Assembly (NCBI GenBank): GCA_964442495.1
Contig: CAYTZN010000010.1
Location: 13,050-77,049, forward strand
Direction: 5' to 3'
From: CAYTZN01 sp964442495
Lineage (GTDB): Bacteria; Pseudomonadota; Gammaproteobacteria; Legionellales; Legionellaceae
Length of the DNA: 64,000 bases
Shown here: positions 34,901-44,099 of the stretch, in pieces
Position numbering within the stretch: position 1 is the stretch's first letter
How the letters are laid out: every line of letters starts with the position of its first letter
Translations under genes and position numbers: made by a program
Notes under the pieces: model-generated
What the model saw: the letters and a program-made list of their open reading frames with translations, nothing else
Databases searched by the model: none
What the model was told of the DNA's origin: nothing

Positions 34901-35194
34901 ATGAAAGATAAAAAATATTGCGATACCACCGCCCAATGTTGGGGTTATCGACATGAACTGATAGGATTGGTTTTATTGGTTTTGGCTACCATTCTAACGG
35001 TTGTTACCTTCAGTAGTTTAGGGATAGTGGCAATGTTTATTGTTGGTTTAGTGATGTGTTGCCATAAACATGTAGGAAGACATTGCTGCGATTGTCATTG
35101 TGGCGATAGCTCAAGCGAATTAAAAATCCCTATGGTAAATCATGATAAAATGCCCGTAAAAAAATCCTTAAAAAAAGTAAAAACAAAGGGTTAG
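34901..35194 (+). CDS. Small membrane protein with Cys/His-rich cluster
   Basis: Not recognised. The 97 residues have a short polar N-terminus with two cysteines. A long hydrophobic span (ELIGLVLLVLATILTVVTF and GIVAMFIVGLVMCC) probably makes a two-helix hairpin. It is followed at once by CCHKHVGRHCCDCHCGD, a dense Cys/His cluster that could bind metal, and a Lys-rich tail (MPVKKSLKKVKTKG). AAGGAGAATCAC precedes ATG 34901, a strong start. Such a cluster beside a membrane anchor could sense or hold zinc, copper or heme, which is speculative. Confidence 0.7.
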   Translation: MKDKKYCDTTAQCWGYRHELIGLVLLVLATILTVVTFSSLGIVAMFIVGLVMCCHKHVGRHCCDCHCGDSSSELKIPMVNHDKMPVKKSLKKVKTKG

Positions 35195-35279
35195 TGAAGA
35201 TGCCGTTGTCTATTGTTTTTTAGGTGGTGGACGACGGCGTTTTTTAAAGTGCAACGGTTGGGTATAACAGGGGTATATT

Positions 35280-35702
35280 GTGAGGCTAATGTTAAGCGGA
35301 TTATTGTTATTGTGTTCTCTCATGGTAAGTGCGGGAAATACTCTTACCCTTAATGTTGATCCAAATTGCCCACAATTTGTAGTGACATTGCCTTCTAATC
35401 CAACAACGGGTTATCAATGGGTGGCAACTACTTACGATAAAACCCTCTTTCAGTTAAAAAGCAGTCGTTACGCAGCACCTCAAACAACCCTCGTTGGTGC
35501 TGGTGGCCAAATGACATTTACGTTTGGCCTCATTAAGGGCCAATCTTACCCGGCTTCCACACAAATGTCGTTTACATATGCAAGGCCATGGGACCCTAGC
35601 AGTGGCACTATAAAACCAGTAAGCATTCGTTTTTCTAAAGCCTTGTCTAAAAAACAGTCCTTTCTATGGTCTAATTTAATTAGTATGCTTAAAAGCATTT
35701 AA
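35280..35702 (+). CDS. Chagasin-family cysteine-protease inhibitor
   Basis: Exported inhibitor of papain-family (C1) cysteine proteases, MEROPS I42 type. The 140 residues start with a signal peptide (MLSGLLLLCSLMVSA/GN). All three wedge-loop motifs of the family are present in order: NPTTGY (residues 40-45), GAGG (73-76) and RPW (102-104). The Ig-like beta fold is otherwise short, and the tail SKKQSFLWSNLISMLKSI is an unusual amphipathic extension. GTG 35280 lies 6 nt after AGGGG; ATG 35289 is an alternative. A plausible role is blocking host cathepsins or a self protease. Confidence 0.9.
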   Translation: MRLMLSGLLLLCSLMVSAGNTLTLNVDPNCPQFVVTLPSNPTTGYQWVATTYDKTLFQLKSSRYAAPQTTLVGAGGQMTFTFGLIKGQSYPASTQMSFTYARPWDPSSGTIKPVSIRFSKALSKKQSFLWSNLISMLKSI

Positions 35703-35742
35703 ATATAAAAAACCACGGGATGATTTAAATTCGTTTTTAACA

Positions 35743-35770
35743 TTAGCAAAGCCACTATAGGCTTTGCTAA
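35743..35770. terminator. Hairpin between convergent genes
   Basis: Perfect 11-bp stem TTAGCAAAGCC / GGCTTTGCTAA with loop ACTATA between the chagasin-like gene (plus) and malic enzyme (minus). There is no immediate T-tract on either side, so termination is likely but unproven. Confidence 0.5.
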
Positions 35771-35785
35771 AATGGTTACTTTACA

Positions 35786-37504
35786 TTATTCCTTAACCCG
35801 TTTAAAAGGTAGGTAACGCGGCTCCCAAAAAATGTCTTCTATTAATTTATCTATGGGTTTGTTGGGTGTTTTTTCAGCAAGGCCTGAATCAATCGCTGTT
35901 TGTGCGACGGCAATCGCGATGCGTTTAGCTACTGTTTGAGCATCATTTAAAGAGGGTAGTAAAGGAAGAAAGCTGTCTTTTTTGCTAGGCGAAAAATCGC
36001 TAAGTGCCCGTGAAGCAGCCCAAATCATTTCTTTTGATAATCGTTTCGCACGCACTGCTAATATTCCTAAACCAATGCCAGGGAATACCAATGCATTGTT
36101 GCACTGAGCTATTTGTAATAAACGGTTTTGATATTCGATGGTAGGAAAAGCCGTGCCTGTGGCAATCAAGGCCTTACCATTACTCCAGGTTAAAATATCA
36201 GCCGGGTGCGCTTCACATTTTTCATCAGGATTAGAGAGCGGGAAAATAATAGGACGTTCGCAATGAGACGACATCATTTCAATAATGGCTTGTGAAAAAG
36301 CCCCAGGTTGTGATGAGCAGCCAATGAGAGCCGTTGGCTTGACGTGGCGCATGGTATCAGTGAGTGAAGGGAATCTTTTATCGTGAGTCGCCCAACTGCT
36401 AATTTCACTCTGTTTTCGTGCAAATGGTTTTTGCGCATCTGTGAGCTCTATGTCTGCATCGCTTAATAAGCCTTGGCGGTCAACCAACCAAAAACGTTTG
36501 TGTGCCTCTTTTAAAGACAAGCCCCGCCTAACCATGGCATCAACGATTTGGTCGCTAATCCCGGTTCCGGCTGAGCCCGCTCCAAAAACCACAATGCGTT
36601 GGTCTTCAAGGCTTACGCCAGTGATATCACAGGCTGCAAGTAAAGCCGCTAGGGTTACAGCACCAGTCCCTTGGATATCATCATTAAAGGTACATAATTC
36701 ATTTTGGTATGTATCTAAAACCCGTCGGGCATTACCGCGACCTAAATCTTCCCAATGTAAAAATGCATTGGGGAAATGCTTTTTAATACTGTTTACAAAA
36801 GTTTGGATAAACGTGTCATATTGTTCACCATGGATGCGCAAATGGTGGCAACCAAGATACATCGGGTCGTCTAATAATTCTTGGTTGTTAGTACCCACAT
36901 CAAGAAATACTGGAAGTGTTCGTGTAGGATCTATTCCCCCACATAAGCTATAAACCATTAATTTAGCGACAGGAATGTCCATTCCACCAATGCCTTGGTC
37001 TCCGATACCAAGAACGCCCTCACCATCAGTAACCACAATGAGATCAATCTCAGGGTTGGAGCGGTTATTGATAATCTCGTCAATTTGGTTTTGATCAGGG
37101 TGAGCGATATAAAGTCCGCGAGGTTGGCGGTACTCTTGGCTGTAACGTTTGACCGCCATGCCTACAATAGGTGTGTAAATAGTCGGTAGCATTTCAGCAA
37201 GATGACGGCTTAGTAATTTATAAAAAAGAATCTGATTTTTATCATGAAGATTGTTGAGATAGATGTTTTGCTGAATACGGGTAGGGTAGCTTGCATACTG
37301 AAAATAAGCGCGCTTAACTTGTTCATCTAATGTTTCTACACGGTTAGGTAATTTTCCCAGCAAACCAAAAGCACACCGTTCGTCATGCGTGAATGCAGTC
37401 CCTTTGTTTAGCTGAGGCGTGGTGAGCAAGGGCTTTCCCGATATTGATGTCTCAACAAACAATTCGCTTGTTTTTTCGTCTCTGCAAATTTTAAAGTCCA
37501 GCAT
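35786..37504 (-). CDS. maeA: NAD-dependent malic enzyme
   Basis: Oxidatively decarboxylates malate to pyruvate. The protein has 572 residues from ATG 37504 (AGAG upstream); the frame extends to 37534. Family motifs are AYFQYASYP, LPTIYTPIVG, YRQPRGLYI, DGEGVLGIGDQGIGGM (malate/NAD region), VGTNN, EDLGRGNARRVLDTYQ, TFNDDIQGTGAVTLAALLAA (metal-binding Asp residues) and VFGAGSAGTGI (dinucleotide fold). Size and sequence fit the large-subunit E. coli MaeA type, not the MaeB fusion. It is monocistronic and cytoplasmic. Confidence 0.95.
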   Translation of the reverse strand: MLDFKICRDEKTSELFVETSISGKPLLTTPQLNKGTAFTHDERCAFGLLGKLPNRVETLDEQVKRAYFQYASYPTRIQQNIYLNNLHDKNQILFYKLLSRHLAEMLPTIYTPIVGMAVKRYSQEYRQPRGLYIAHPDQNQIDEIINNRSNPEIDLIVVTDGEGVLGIGDQGIGGMDIPVAKLMVYSLCGGIDPTRTLPVFLDVGTNNQELLDDPMYLGCHHLRIHGEQYDTFIQTFVNSIKKHFPNAFLHWEDLGRGNARRVLDTYQNELCTFNDDIQGTGAVTLAALLAACDITGVSLEDQRIVVFGAGSAGTGISDQIVDAMVRRGLSLKEAHKRFWLVDRQGLLSDADIELTDAQKPFARKQSEISSWATHDKRFPSLTDTMRHVKPTALIGCSSQPGAFSQAIIEMMSSHCERPIIFPLSNPDEKCEAHPADILTWSNGKALIATGTAFPTIEYQNRLLQIAQCNNALVFPGIGLGILAVRAKRLSKEMIWAASRALSDFSPSKKDSFLPLLPSLNDAQTVAKRIAIAVAQTAIDSGLAEKTPNKPIDKLIEDIFWEPRYLPFKRVKE

Positions 37505-37752
37505 TTTTATCTCTAAAAGAAATCCAGATGCCATAAGATAGCCAATCTATTTGGTATATTCAATGAAATAAGTTCAGTAGTGTGATAATATGTCTATAAT
37601 TTGTACGCAGGTAGGTTTCGGCAAGGGTTGAAACTTAACATAGATAGAACCATTTGGTTTATTAGTGTGCTCCTGTATCCAAATGGCATCTATCGTCATG
37701 AATTTATCTCATGGTGTGATGCATTTTTTTGCAATCAATTTGAGGTAATATC

Positions 37753-39054
37753 ATGACTTTTTCTAATCTCGGTTTATCAGCACCCATATTGCGTGCCTTA
37801 GTTGAGCAAGGCTATAACGTTCCTACACCTATTCAATCACAAGCTATTCCTGTCATTTTACGTGGGCAAGATATATTGGCTTCAGCACAAACCGGAACGG
37901 GTAAAACAGCAGGGTTCACTTTGCCCTTGTTGATGCGTTTATCCGAAAAAGCTCGGGCAAAAAGCAACCACATCAAAGTGCTTATTTTGGCTCCTACACG
38001 TGAATTGGCTGCGCAAATTCATCAAAGCGTTGTGCAATATGGTCAATACCTTGCTGTTCGTTCAGCCGTGGTTTTTGGTGGAGTAAAAATCAACCCACAA
38101 ATGATAAAACTTCGCGCTGGAGTTGAAATTCTAGTGGCAACGCCGGGCCGATTATTGGATCTCTACTCGCAACGTGCGATCCGTTTTGATGAATTAGAAA
38201 CATTGGTTCTTGATGAAGCGGATCGAATGCTCGACATGGGGTTTATTCATGACATTAAAAAAATCATGTCCTTATTGCCCCGTGTTCGTCAAACCTTGCT
38301 TTTTTCAGCGACATTTTCAAATGAAGTGAGTCAATTAGCAAAAGACTTGTTAAAAAGCCCTGTGGAAATCAGTGTGGCACCCCGAAACATAGCGGCTGTT
38401 TCGGTCTCTCAAAAACTTCACCCTGTGGATAAAGGCCGAAAATCCGAATTGTTGAGTCATTTGATTCGGGCGGAAGATTGGGATCAGGCTTTGATTTTTT
38501 CACGGACCAAGCATGGCGCTAACCGGTTGGTGAAAACATTAGCACTGGATGGAATTGATGCTTTGGCTATTCATGGCAATAAAAGCCAATCACAACGGAC
38601 TAAAGCCTTATCTGATTTTAAATCGGGTAAAATTCGAATTTTGGTCGCTACTGATATAGCGGCTCGTGGGATTGATATTGATCATTTGCCGATGGTTGTC
38701 AATTTTGATTTACCCAATGTTGCGGAAGACTATGTTCATAGAATAGGACGTACGGGTCGCGCAGGTGCAGTAGGTCAAGCCATTTCATTGGTCAGTGCAG
38801 ATGAAATTAAGCAACTGCAAGACATTGAAAAACTGATCAAGCAACGCATTGAGCGAGTAGAGATTGATGATTTTTCACCCCATCATGTTTTACCGTCCTC
38901 GGAATCAAAGTCACATGCATCGAGCCCATCTAGGAAATCATTTGCACCAAAGCATGCTAGTTCTAATGGGCGAAATTCCTCAAATTACCAGGGTAATAAT
39001 GCTAGTGATGGGCAACGAAGATCTCATCGAAAAAATGGAGCAAAAGCGGGCTAA
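37753..39054 (+). CDS. rhlE: DEAD-box RNA helicase RhlE
   Basis: ATP-dependent RNA helicase acting in ribosome assembly and RNA turnover. The 433 residues contain the Q motif (GYNVPTPIQSQAIP), Walker A AQTGTGKTAGF, PTRELA, TPGRLLD, DEAD box VLDEADRMLDMGF, LFSATF, VATDIAARGIDI and HRIGRTGRAG, in order. The C-terminal tail after about residue 370 is basic and Ser/Asn-rich, typical for RhlE RNA contacts. A CCATTTGG/CCAAATGG inverted pair lies in the leader at 37650-37686. Confidence 0.95.
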   Translation: MTFSNLGLSAPILRALVEQGYNVPTPIQSQAIPVILRGQDILASAQTGTGKTAGFTLPLLMRLSEKARAKSNHIKVLILAPTRELAAQIHQSVVQYGQYLAVRSAVVFGGVKINPQMIKLRAGVEILVATPGRLLDLYSQRAIRFDELETLVLDEADRMLDMGFIHDIKKIMSLLPRVRQTLLFSATFSNEVSQLAKDLLKSPVEISVAPRNIAAVSVSQKLHPVDKGRKSELLSHLIRAEDWDQALIFSRTKHGANRLVKTLALDGIDALAIHGNKSQSQRTKALSDFKSGKIRILVATDIAARGIDIDHLPMVVNFDLPNVAEDYVHRIGRTGRAGAVGQAISLVSADEIKQLQDIEKLIKQRIERVEIDDFSPHHVLPSSESKSHASSPSRKSFAPKHASSNGRNSSNYQGNNASDGQRRSHRKNGAKAG

Positions 39055-39148
39055 ACGCTTTCGTCCCTATGGTGTCTAGCGTTTATTGGCATGGCCTTCG
39101 ATGGTTGCAGATGATACTATCTTATTTTTTAAAAAGAGGTTAAGTTTA

Positions 39149-39529
39149 ATGATGCTTAAATCTATAGGTGTAATGCTAGCTTCATTGTGGTGTGTCATGG
39201 GGTTTGCTCATGATGCAACTTACTATAGCCTTCATCCGAAGGCTTTACAAAAAGCAATAGAACATTGTCCTAGCACTACGGATAGCATGAGTTGCTCGCA
39301 ATTAAGCGCCATAGCGGCTCATATTAATGAATCAGCTTATGAGTTGAGGCTTAATCCTCAAGGTTATGGAAAAATCATATTGAGTCTACAAGAACTTATT
39401 GCAAAGCAAGAGAGCGCTTTGCGAGAAGACGCAACGCAAAAGGGGCTTCAATCGTCTTTGATTGAAAATAAACAACACCTTCAAGAGCGATTGGCCATTG
39501 TGAAATGGTTGGAATCACCAGCGAGCTAG
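39149..39529 (+). CDS. Hypothetical exported protein upstream of surE
   Basis: Not recognised. The 126-residue protein begins with a signal peptide (MMLKSIGVMLASLWCVMGFA/HDA). The mature part is mostly helical, with two cysteines (EHCPSTTDSMSCSQL) and a heptad-like C-terminal half (IILSLQELIAKQESALRED, NKQHLQERLAIVKWLE), suggesting a short coiled coil in the periplasm. AAGAGGT lies 8 nt before ATG 39149, which is preferred over the frame start at 39086. Its stop is 2 bp before surE, so it is probably co-transcribed. Confidence 0.75.
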   Translation: MMLKSIGVMLASLWCVMGFAHDATYYSLHPKALQKAIEHCPSTTDSMSCSQLSAIAAHINESAYELRLNPQGYGKIILSLQELIAKQESALREDATQKGLQSSLIENKQHLQERLAIVKWLESPAS

Positions 39530-39531
39530 GC

Positions 39532-40323
39532 ATGAAAATATTAATCAGTAACGACGATGGTGTATCAGCAGCTGGCATTTCTGCTTTGGCAGATGAGCTG
39601 GCTCTTATAGCTGACATTGAAGTTATGGCGCCTGATAGAAATCGTAGTGGTGCTAGTAATTCACTGACACTTTCACGACCGCTGCGCGTAAGACAACTCG
39701 AAAATCGCTATTATAGTGTTGAGGGAACCCCTACTGATTGCGTCCATTTGGCGCTTACTGGGTATTTTGAATCCGGAATGGACATGGTTGTTTCAGGGAT
39801 TAATGAAGGTGCTAATCTTGGCGATGATATTCTTTATTCAGGAACGGTAGCTGCTGCCATGGAAGGGCGTCATCTTGGTTTACCCTCTATTGCTGTTTCA
39901 ATGGTGGGTGAGACGATTCAGCATTATAAAACAGGAGCGATGATTGCTCGGCAATTGGTGCAAAAATTACAAGTGAGTAGCTTGCCTGCTCGGACTATTT
40001 TAAATGTGAATGTACCTGATTTACCGTTTCACCAAATCAAAGGCATTGAAGTAACTCGCCTCGGAACTCGTCATGCAGCAGCACCCATGGTAAAAGAAAT
40101 TGACCCGCGTGGGCATCCTATCTATTGGGTTGGACCAGCCGGTATAGAAGCTGATGCAGGGCCTGGGACCGATTTTTTTGCCATTAATAAAGGTTGTGTT
40201 TCTATTACGCCACTTCAACTTGATATGACGCATTACAATGTGTTTGGGCAATTGTCTAGTTGGATTGAAACCTTGGATTGGGGTGTTTCAGTAAAAGATA
40301 AAACTCCATATTTTTCGGTATAA
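39532..40323 (+). CDS. surE: 5'/3'-nucleotidase SurE
   Basis: Stationary-phase survival nucleotidase with a divalent-metal site. From ATG 39532 it has 263 residues, beginning MKILISNDDGV, where the two Asp bind metal. DRNRSGASNSLTL, VEGTPTDCVHLAL and VSGINEGANLGDDILYSGTVAAAMEG follow, all family signatures. The frame opens upstream at 39505 but the extra residues are not conserved. In many gammaproteobacteria surE-pcm-nlpD-rpoS are contiguous; here pcm is absent and a MITE-like element separates surE from nlpD. Confidence 0.97.
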   Translation: MKILISNDDGVSAAGISALADELALIADIEVMAPDRNRSGASNSLTLSRPLRVRQLENRYYSVEGTPTDCVHLALTGYFESGMDMVVSGINEGANLGDDILYSGTVAAAMEGRHLGLPSIAVSMVGETIQHYKTGAMIARQLVQKLQVSSLPARTILNVNVPDLPFHQIKGIEVTRLGTRHAAAPMVKEIDPRGHPIYWVGPAGIEADAGPGTDFFAINKGCVSITPLQLDMTHYNVFGQLSSWIETLDWGVSVKDKTPYFSV

Positions 40324-40395
40324 AAAATAACATGTTAAGCGCAAAATTAGGATAAGTTTTGTTGTTTTTTAGGGGCTGTTGATGGTTTGTGCTAT

Positions 40396-40610
40396 AGGTC
40401 CTATGTACTGAGGACAAGCTGTGATCATATTACCACCCATAAGACTTGCGGGTTAGAAAATATGCTGGTTATGTCGTTCCCGTGAGGGCGGGAATCCATT
40501 CCCAAATGAAGTAAATTGATCAGTTTATACATAGATTCCCGCCTACGTGGGGGCGACAAACCATATGACACCAATTTGTAGATAATGAGCTGGCTGCGGT
40601 ACGTAGGTAC
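40396..40610. mobile_element. MITE-like element, copy 2
   Basis: Diverged copy of the element at 2553-2806, in the same orientation. The left end is GGTCCTATGTACT, the right end the complement of GGTACGTAGGTAC, with internal arms GTTCCCGTGAGGGCGGGAATC and GATTCCCGCCTACG. Similarity continues to AGACCCT at 40646, 36 bp before the nlpD start. The element fills most of the 359-bp gene-free stretch between surE and nlpD; no further gene was seen in it. Confidence 0.7.
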
Positions 40611-40682
40611 ATTAGGAAATTGAAACGTTAAATGGTAACAGACCCTCGTTATACATAAAATCAGCGGATTGAGATAAATGAT

Positions 40683-41438
40683 ATGGTAATCGTGAGTAAA
40701 CCCTGGTGTGTTTTGGTCGTTGTGCTTGTTCTTTGCTCCTGTGGCCAAAGAGAGGGACTTGCTCCTGTTGTCGAAGTAAATTGGCAAGAACTCAATGGCC
40801 ATGCAAAAAATCATGTGGTTCAGCGCGGCGAAACATTGTACGCCATTGCTTTTCGCTATGATAAAGATTATCGGCAGCTTGCATTAGCCAATCGATTAAG
40901 CCGTCCCTACACGTTACGAGTGGGGCAGAAAATCTATTTGCAGCCTTCACGTTATCCCATGAAAAAAATGACGGCGCCACCGTTACAATATCCAATTCAC
41001 TACTATACTAATACGAAGCCTGTACAGCATATATCACCACAAACATCGCCTGTTGTACCCTCAAACTACACAGGATGGTTGTGGCCTATTCAAGGGCGAG
41101 TGGTGGCTAATTATGTTCCACAACAAGGCAAAAAAGGCATTGATATTGCTGGGAAAAAAGGCGATAAAATTCATGCATCACGCGCTGGTATTGTGGCTTA
41201 TGCGGGGAGTGGGCTTTCAGGGTATGGGAATTTGATTATCATAAAACATGATAATCAGTTTTTAACGGCTTATGGAAATAACTTAAGAAACATAGTACAG
41301 GAAGGCCAACATATCAGTGCCGGTCAAACCATTGCCGAAATCGGTGTGGTTGATCGTCGTTATTGGGGCGTTCATTTTGAAATTAGAAAAATGGGGAAAC
41401 CTGTCAATCCAATGAGTTATTTACAAAAAAAGGGTTGA
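40683..41438 (+). CDS. nlpD: Murein hydrolase activator NlpD
   Basis: Outer-membrane lipoprotein that activates cell-wall amidases at the septum. The N-terminus has a lipoprotein signal (VLVLCSCGQ). A LysM domain follows (VVQRGETLYAIAFRYDKDYRQLALANRLSRPYTLRVGQKI, about residues 42-82), and then a C-terminal LytM/M23 domain (GIDIAGKKGDKIHASRAGIVAYAGSGLSGYGNLIIIKH). The zinc-binding HxH and H-x3-D pattern is incomplete, as in other NlpD activators. 251 residues. The rpoS promoter usually lies within nlpD. Confidence 0.95.
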   Translation: MVIVSKPWCVLVVVLVLCSCGQREGLAPVVEVNWQELNGHAKNHVVQRGETLYAIAFRYDKDYRQLALANRLSRPYTLRVGQKIYLQPSRYPMKKMTAPPLQYPIHYYTNTKPVQHISPQTSPVVPSNYTGWLWPIQGRVVANYVPQQGKKGIDIAGKKGDKIHASRAGIVAYAGSGLSGYGNLIIIKHDNQFLTAYGNNLRNIVQEGQHISAGQTIAEIGVVDRRYWGVHFEIRKMGKPVNPMSYLQKKG

Positions 41439-41511
41439 CAGGAAGCCTTGTATTATAACAACAATAGGTATGTCGTTTGTACACTAATCTATGGATAGAC
41501 GAGGTGGGAAA

Positions 41512-42558
41512 ATGTCTTCAAATAATCAGCAAGAAGATAAATTAGAGTTAGACGAAATTCTTATTGATGTTCTGGAAGAAGGTTTAGTTCAGGATGACCT
41601 GCTTGAAGATGAGGCTGACGGGGTGTTAACTGTCGATGGTGTTGTTTTTGATGAGCCTGAGGTTGGGCCTGATTTTGGGGATGAAGTTGCTTTCCCTTCA
41701 TATCAACAGCGTGGCAAAAGCATTGCTAAAGCCTTGGATGCAACTCAAATATATTTGAGTGAAATTGGTTTTTCTCCTTTATTAACAGCTGCCGAAGAAG
41801 TTCATTATTCAGTCCTTGCATTAAAAGGCGACGTTGCAGCCCGTAAAAAAATGATTGAATCAAACTTAAGATTAGTGGTTAAGATATCCCGTCGTTATCT
41901 TAATCGTGGCCTTCCTCTTTTGGATTTGATTGAAGAAGGAAACTTAGGTTTAATGAAGTCCGTTGAGAAGTTTGATCCACACCGTGGGTTCCGCTTTTCA
42001 ACCTATGCCACCTGGTGGATTAGGCAAACCATTGAGCGCGCTATCATGAACCAAACGCGAACCATTCGCTTACCTATTCATGTGGTTAAAGAGCTGAATG
42101 TTTATTTGCGAGCCGCAAGACAACTTACGCAAAAATTGGACCACGAGCCGTCTCCAGAGGAAATTGCTGAAATGGTGGATAAGCCATTGGAAGATGTTAT
42201 CAAAATGTTAGGATTGAATGATAAAGTCGCCTCGGTTGATACACCCATTGGTTATGATGAAAATAAATCCTTGTTGGACACATTGGCAGATGAAAATAGC
42301 CTTAATCCTGCAGAGCTGCTAACCGATGAAAATTTACGTGCTCATATCGAAACATTGTTGGATGAGTTGACTGAAAATCAACAAGCGGTTATTGCAAGGC
42401 GTTTTGGTTTGCGAGGTTTCGAGAAAGCCACATTAGAGGAAGTAGGTAAAGAAATTGACCTAACACGTGAGCGCGTACGCCAAATTCAAGTTGAAGCACT
42501 AAAAGCATTGCGGGTCTTGCTTGAGGGATTTGGTTTAACGCAAGAGGATTTATTTTAA
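41512..42558 (+). CDS. rpoS: RNA polymerase sigma factor RpoS
   Basis: Stationary-phase and stress sigma factor; in Legionella it helps control the transmissive phase. From ATG 41512 (GAGGTGGG upstream) it has 348 residues. An acidic N-terminus of about 60 residues is followed by region 1.2 (ATQIYLSEIGFSPLLTAAEE), region 2 (RLVVKISRRYLNRGLPLLDLIEEGNLGLMKSVEKFDPHRGFRFSTYATWWIRQTIERA), region 3 and region 4 (TLEEVGKEIDLTRERVRQIQ). The frame begins at 41491, but that start lacks a ribosome-binding site. Confidence 0.97.
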   Translation: MSSNNQQEDKLELDEILIDVLEEGLVQDDLLEDEADGVLTVDGVVFDEPEVGPDFGDEVAFPSYQQRGKSIAKALDATQIYLSEIGFSPLLTAAEEVHYSVLALKGDVAARKKMIESNLRLVVKISRRYLNRGLPLLDLIEEGNLGLMKSVEKFDPHRGFRFSTYATWWIRQTIERAIMNQTRTIRLPIHVVKELNVYLRAARQLTQKLDHEPSPEEIAEMVDKPLEDVIKMLGLNDKVASVDTPIGYDENKSLLDTLADENSLNPAELLTDENLRAHIETLLDELTENQQAVIARRFGLRGFEKATLEEVGKEIDLTRERVRQIQVEALKALRVLLEGFGLTQEDLF

Positions 42559-42597
42559 TTAAGTGAGGGTTGGGAGTAATATTTCTTTGCGTGACGT

Positions 42598-43854
42598 TTA
42601 ATAAAAGTCACGTTTAAGATCTTGCCAACACGCTGAATATTGATGCTCTCGGCTTTTGTGGTTGAGGGTGGTTTCGGTTATTTGCCAAGGTTCTCGTGAT
42701 TCAAACATGAAGGCTAGGGTGTTTTTATAATGCTGGGGTTTCAGCACTTTGTTACTTGCTTTATTATAAGTAATTGCATCAGGACCATGGCCCGTCATGC
42801 AATTATGAACGCTAACACCTCCCACTGCAAAACCTTCCTCTTTCGCATCATAGTTTCCAATCACTAACCCCATGAATTCACTCATAATATTACGGTGAAA
42901 ATAGGGTGGTCGAAATGTATGCTCAGCCACCATCCATCGCGATGGAAAAATAACAAAATCTAAATTTGCGACACCAGGGGTATCACTCTCAGAAGTCAAT
43001 ACTGTAAAAATAGAGGGATCTGGGTGATCAAAACTGACCGTGTTGATGGTGTTAAAAAGCGATAAATCATAACAATAGGGTGCATAATTGCCATGCCATG
43101 CCAGCACATTCAGCGGGGAGTGGTTACTTTTTGCAACCCATAAATGATGTTGGTATTTACAAATTAAAAGCACTTCACCTTCTGATGCCTCATAGGCTGC
43201 TTTCGGGTATAAAAAATGACGCGGGCTAGCAAGGCCGTTAGCGCCAATAAGACCGAGCTGTGGAAGTGTTAGTGGGGTGCTCGCATTTTCACACAAATAA
43301 CCGGCGGCTTGATGTTCGTTTTTTTGTAATTCAATTTTAAACACGATACCGCGAGGAATAACAGCAATCATACCTGGTGATACTTCAAGACGGCCTAGTT
43401 CTGAGCATATACATAGCGTGCCTTCATAAGGAACAAATAAAAGCTCTCCATCATTGTTACCAAAGTACCGTGTGGTCATTGATTGGTTATATTGGTATAT
43501 ATAAGCATTTAGAAAACGATTTCCTGCTATATGGTGTAGACCATCAATAAATTCATTGGCAGTTTCCTTGTTTTCCAAAGGACGCCAACGCAATGGATTT
43601 GGGGCTTGCAGAGGGGCAAATGGCGTATTGATGGTCGTTGATGTATAGGGGATATAATCTTGATGTACTAATGAAGGAAGTGCACGGTATAACCAGGTTC
43701 TTAAGTTGGTATGTCTTGGGCGGGTAAAGGCACTGCCGCTTAATTGTTCAGCATAAAGTCCGAGAGGGCATTTTTGAGGGGAGTTTTGTTCCATGGGCAA
43801 AGCGCCAGGAATGGCTTCTGTAGCATGATGGTTTCCAAATCCTGCTAAATACAC
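42598..43854 (-). CDS. hmgA: Homogentisate 1,2-dioxygenase
   Basis: Iron(II) enzyme of phenylalanine/tyrosine breakdown that opens the homogentisate ring to maleylacetoacetate; it limits the homogentisate pool that forms pyomelanin. The 418 residues show GFGNHHATEAIPGALP, GLYAEQLSGSAFT, VIPRGIVFKIEL, the iron-ligand segment PPYFHRNIMSEFMGLV and MTGHGPDAITY. Length is normal for bacterial enzymes. It is convergent with rpoS, about 40 bp apart. No other tyrosine-degradation gene is adjacent. Confidence 0.97.
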   Translation of the reverse strand: MYLAGFGNHHATEAIPGALPMEQNSPQKCPLGLYAEQLSGSAFTRPRHTNLRTWLYRALPSLVHQDYIPYTSTTINTPFAPLQAPNPLRWRPLENKETANEFIDGLHHIAGNRFLNAYIYQYNQSMTTRYFGNNDGELLFVPYEGTLCICSELGRLEVSPGMIAVIPRGIVFKIELQKNEHQAAGYLCENASTPLTLPQLGLIGANGLASPRHFLYPKAAYEASEGEVLLICKYQHHLWVAKSNHSPLNVLAWHGNYAPYCYDLSLFNTINTVSFDHPDPSIFTVLTSESDTPGVANLDFVIFPSRWMVAEHTFRPPYFHRNIMSEFMGLVIGNYDAKEEGFAVGGVSVHNCMTGHGPDAITYNKASNKVLKPQHYKNTLAFMFESREPWQITETTLNHKSREHQYSACWQDLKRDFY

Positions 43855-44099
43855 CGAATGTCTCCTTAGGGCTGTGATTATCTCTAACTGAATCTAATAA
43901 TTGCATCTAGTTGTTCCTCAGTCAATGATGGCTATTGGTTTAGAAAAGAGCCTATGGTAGCGTTCTTTTTAATTCAATGCCATTGTATAATCTCTTAAAT
44001 TTGGTGTGAGTTTTGTAATAGTGATTCTTGAGCATCATGAGAGATCTTAAGGGTATTATTTGAATCTCTCTTATCTACAGAAAATTATGAGGTGTTTAG

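Noticed and set aside
42590..42612. CGTGAC/GTCACG hairpin between rpoS and hmgA
   Set aside because: It is a 6-bp stem lying within the hmgA stop region with no T-run.
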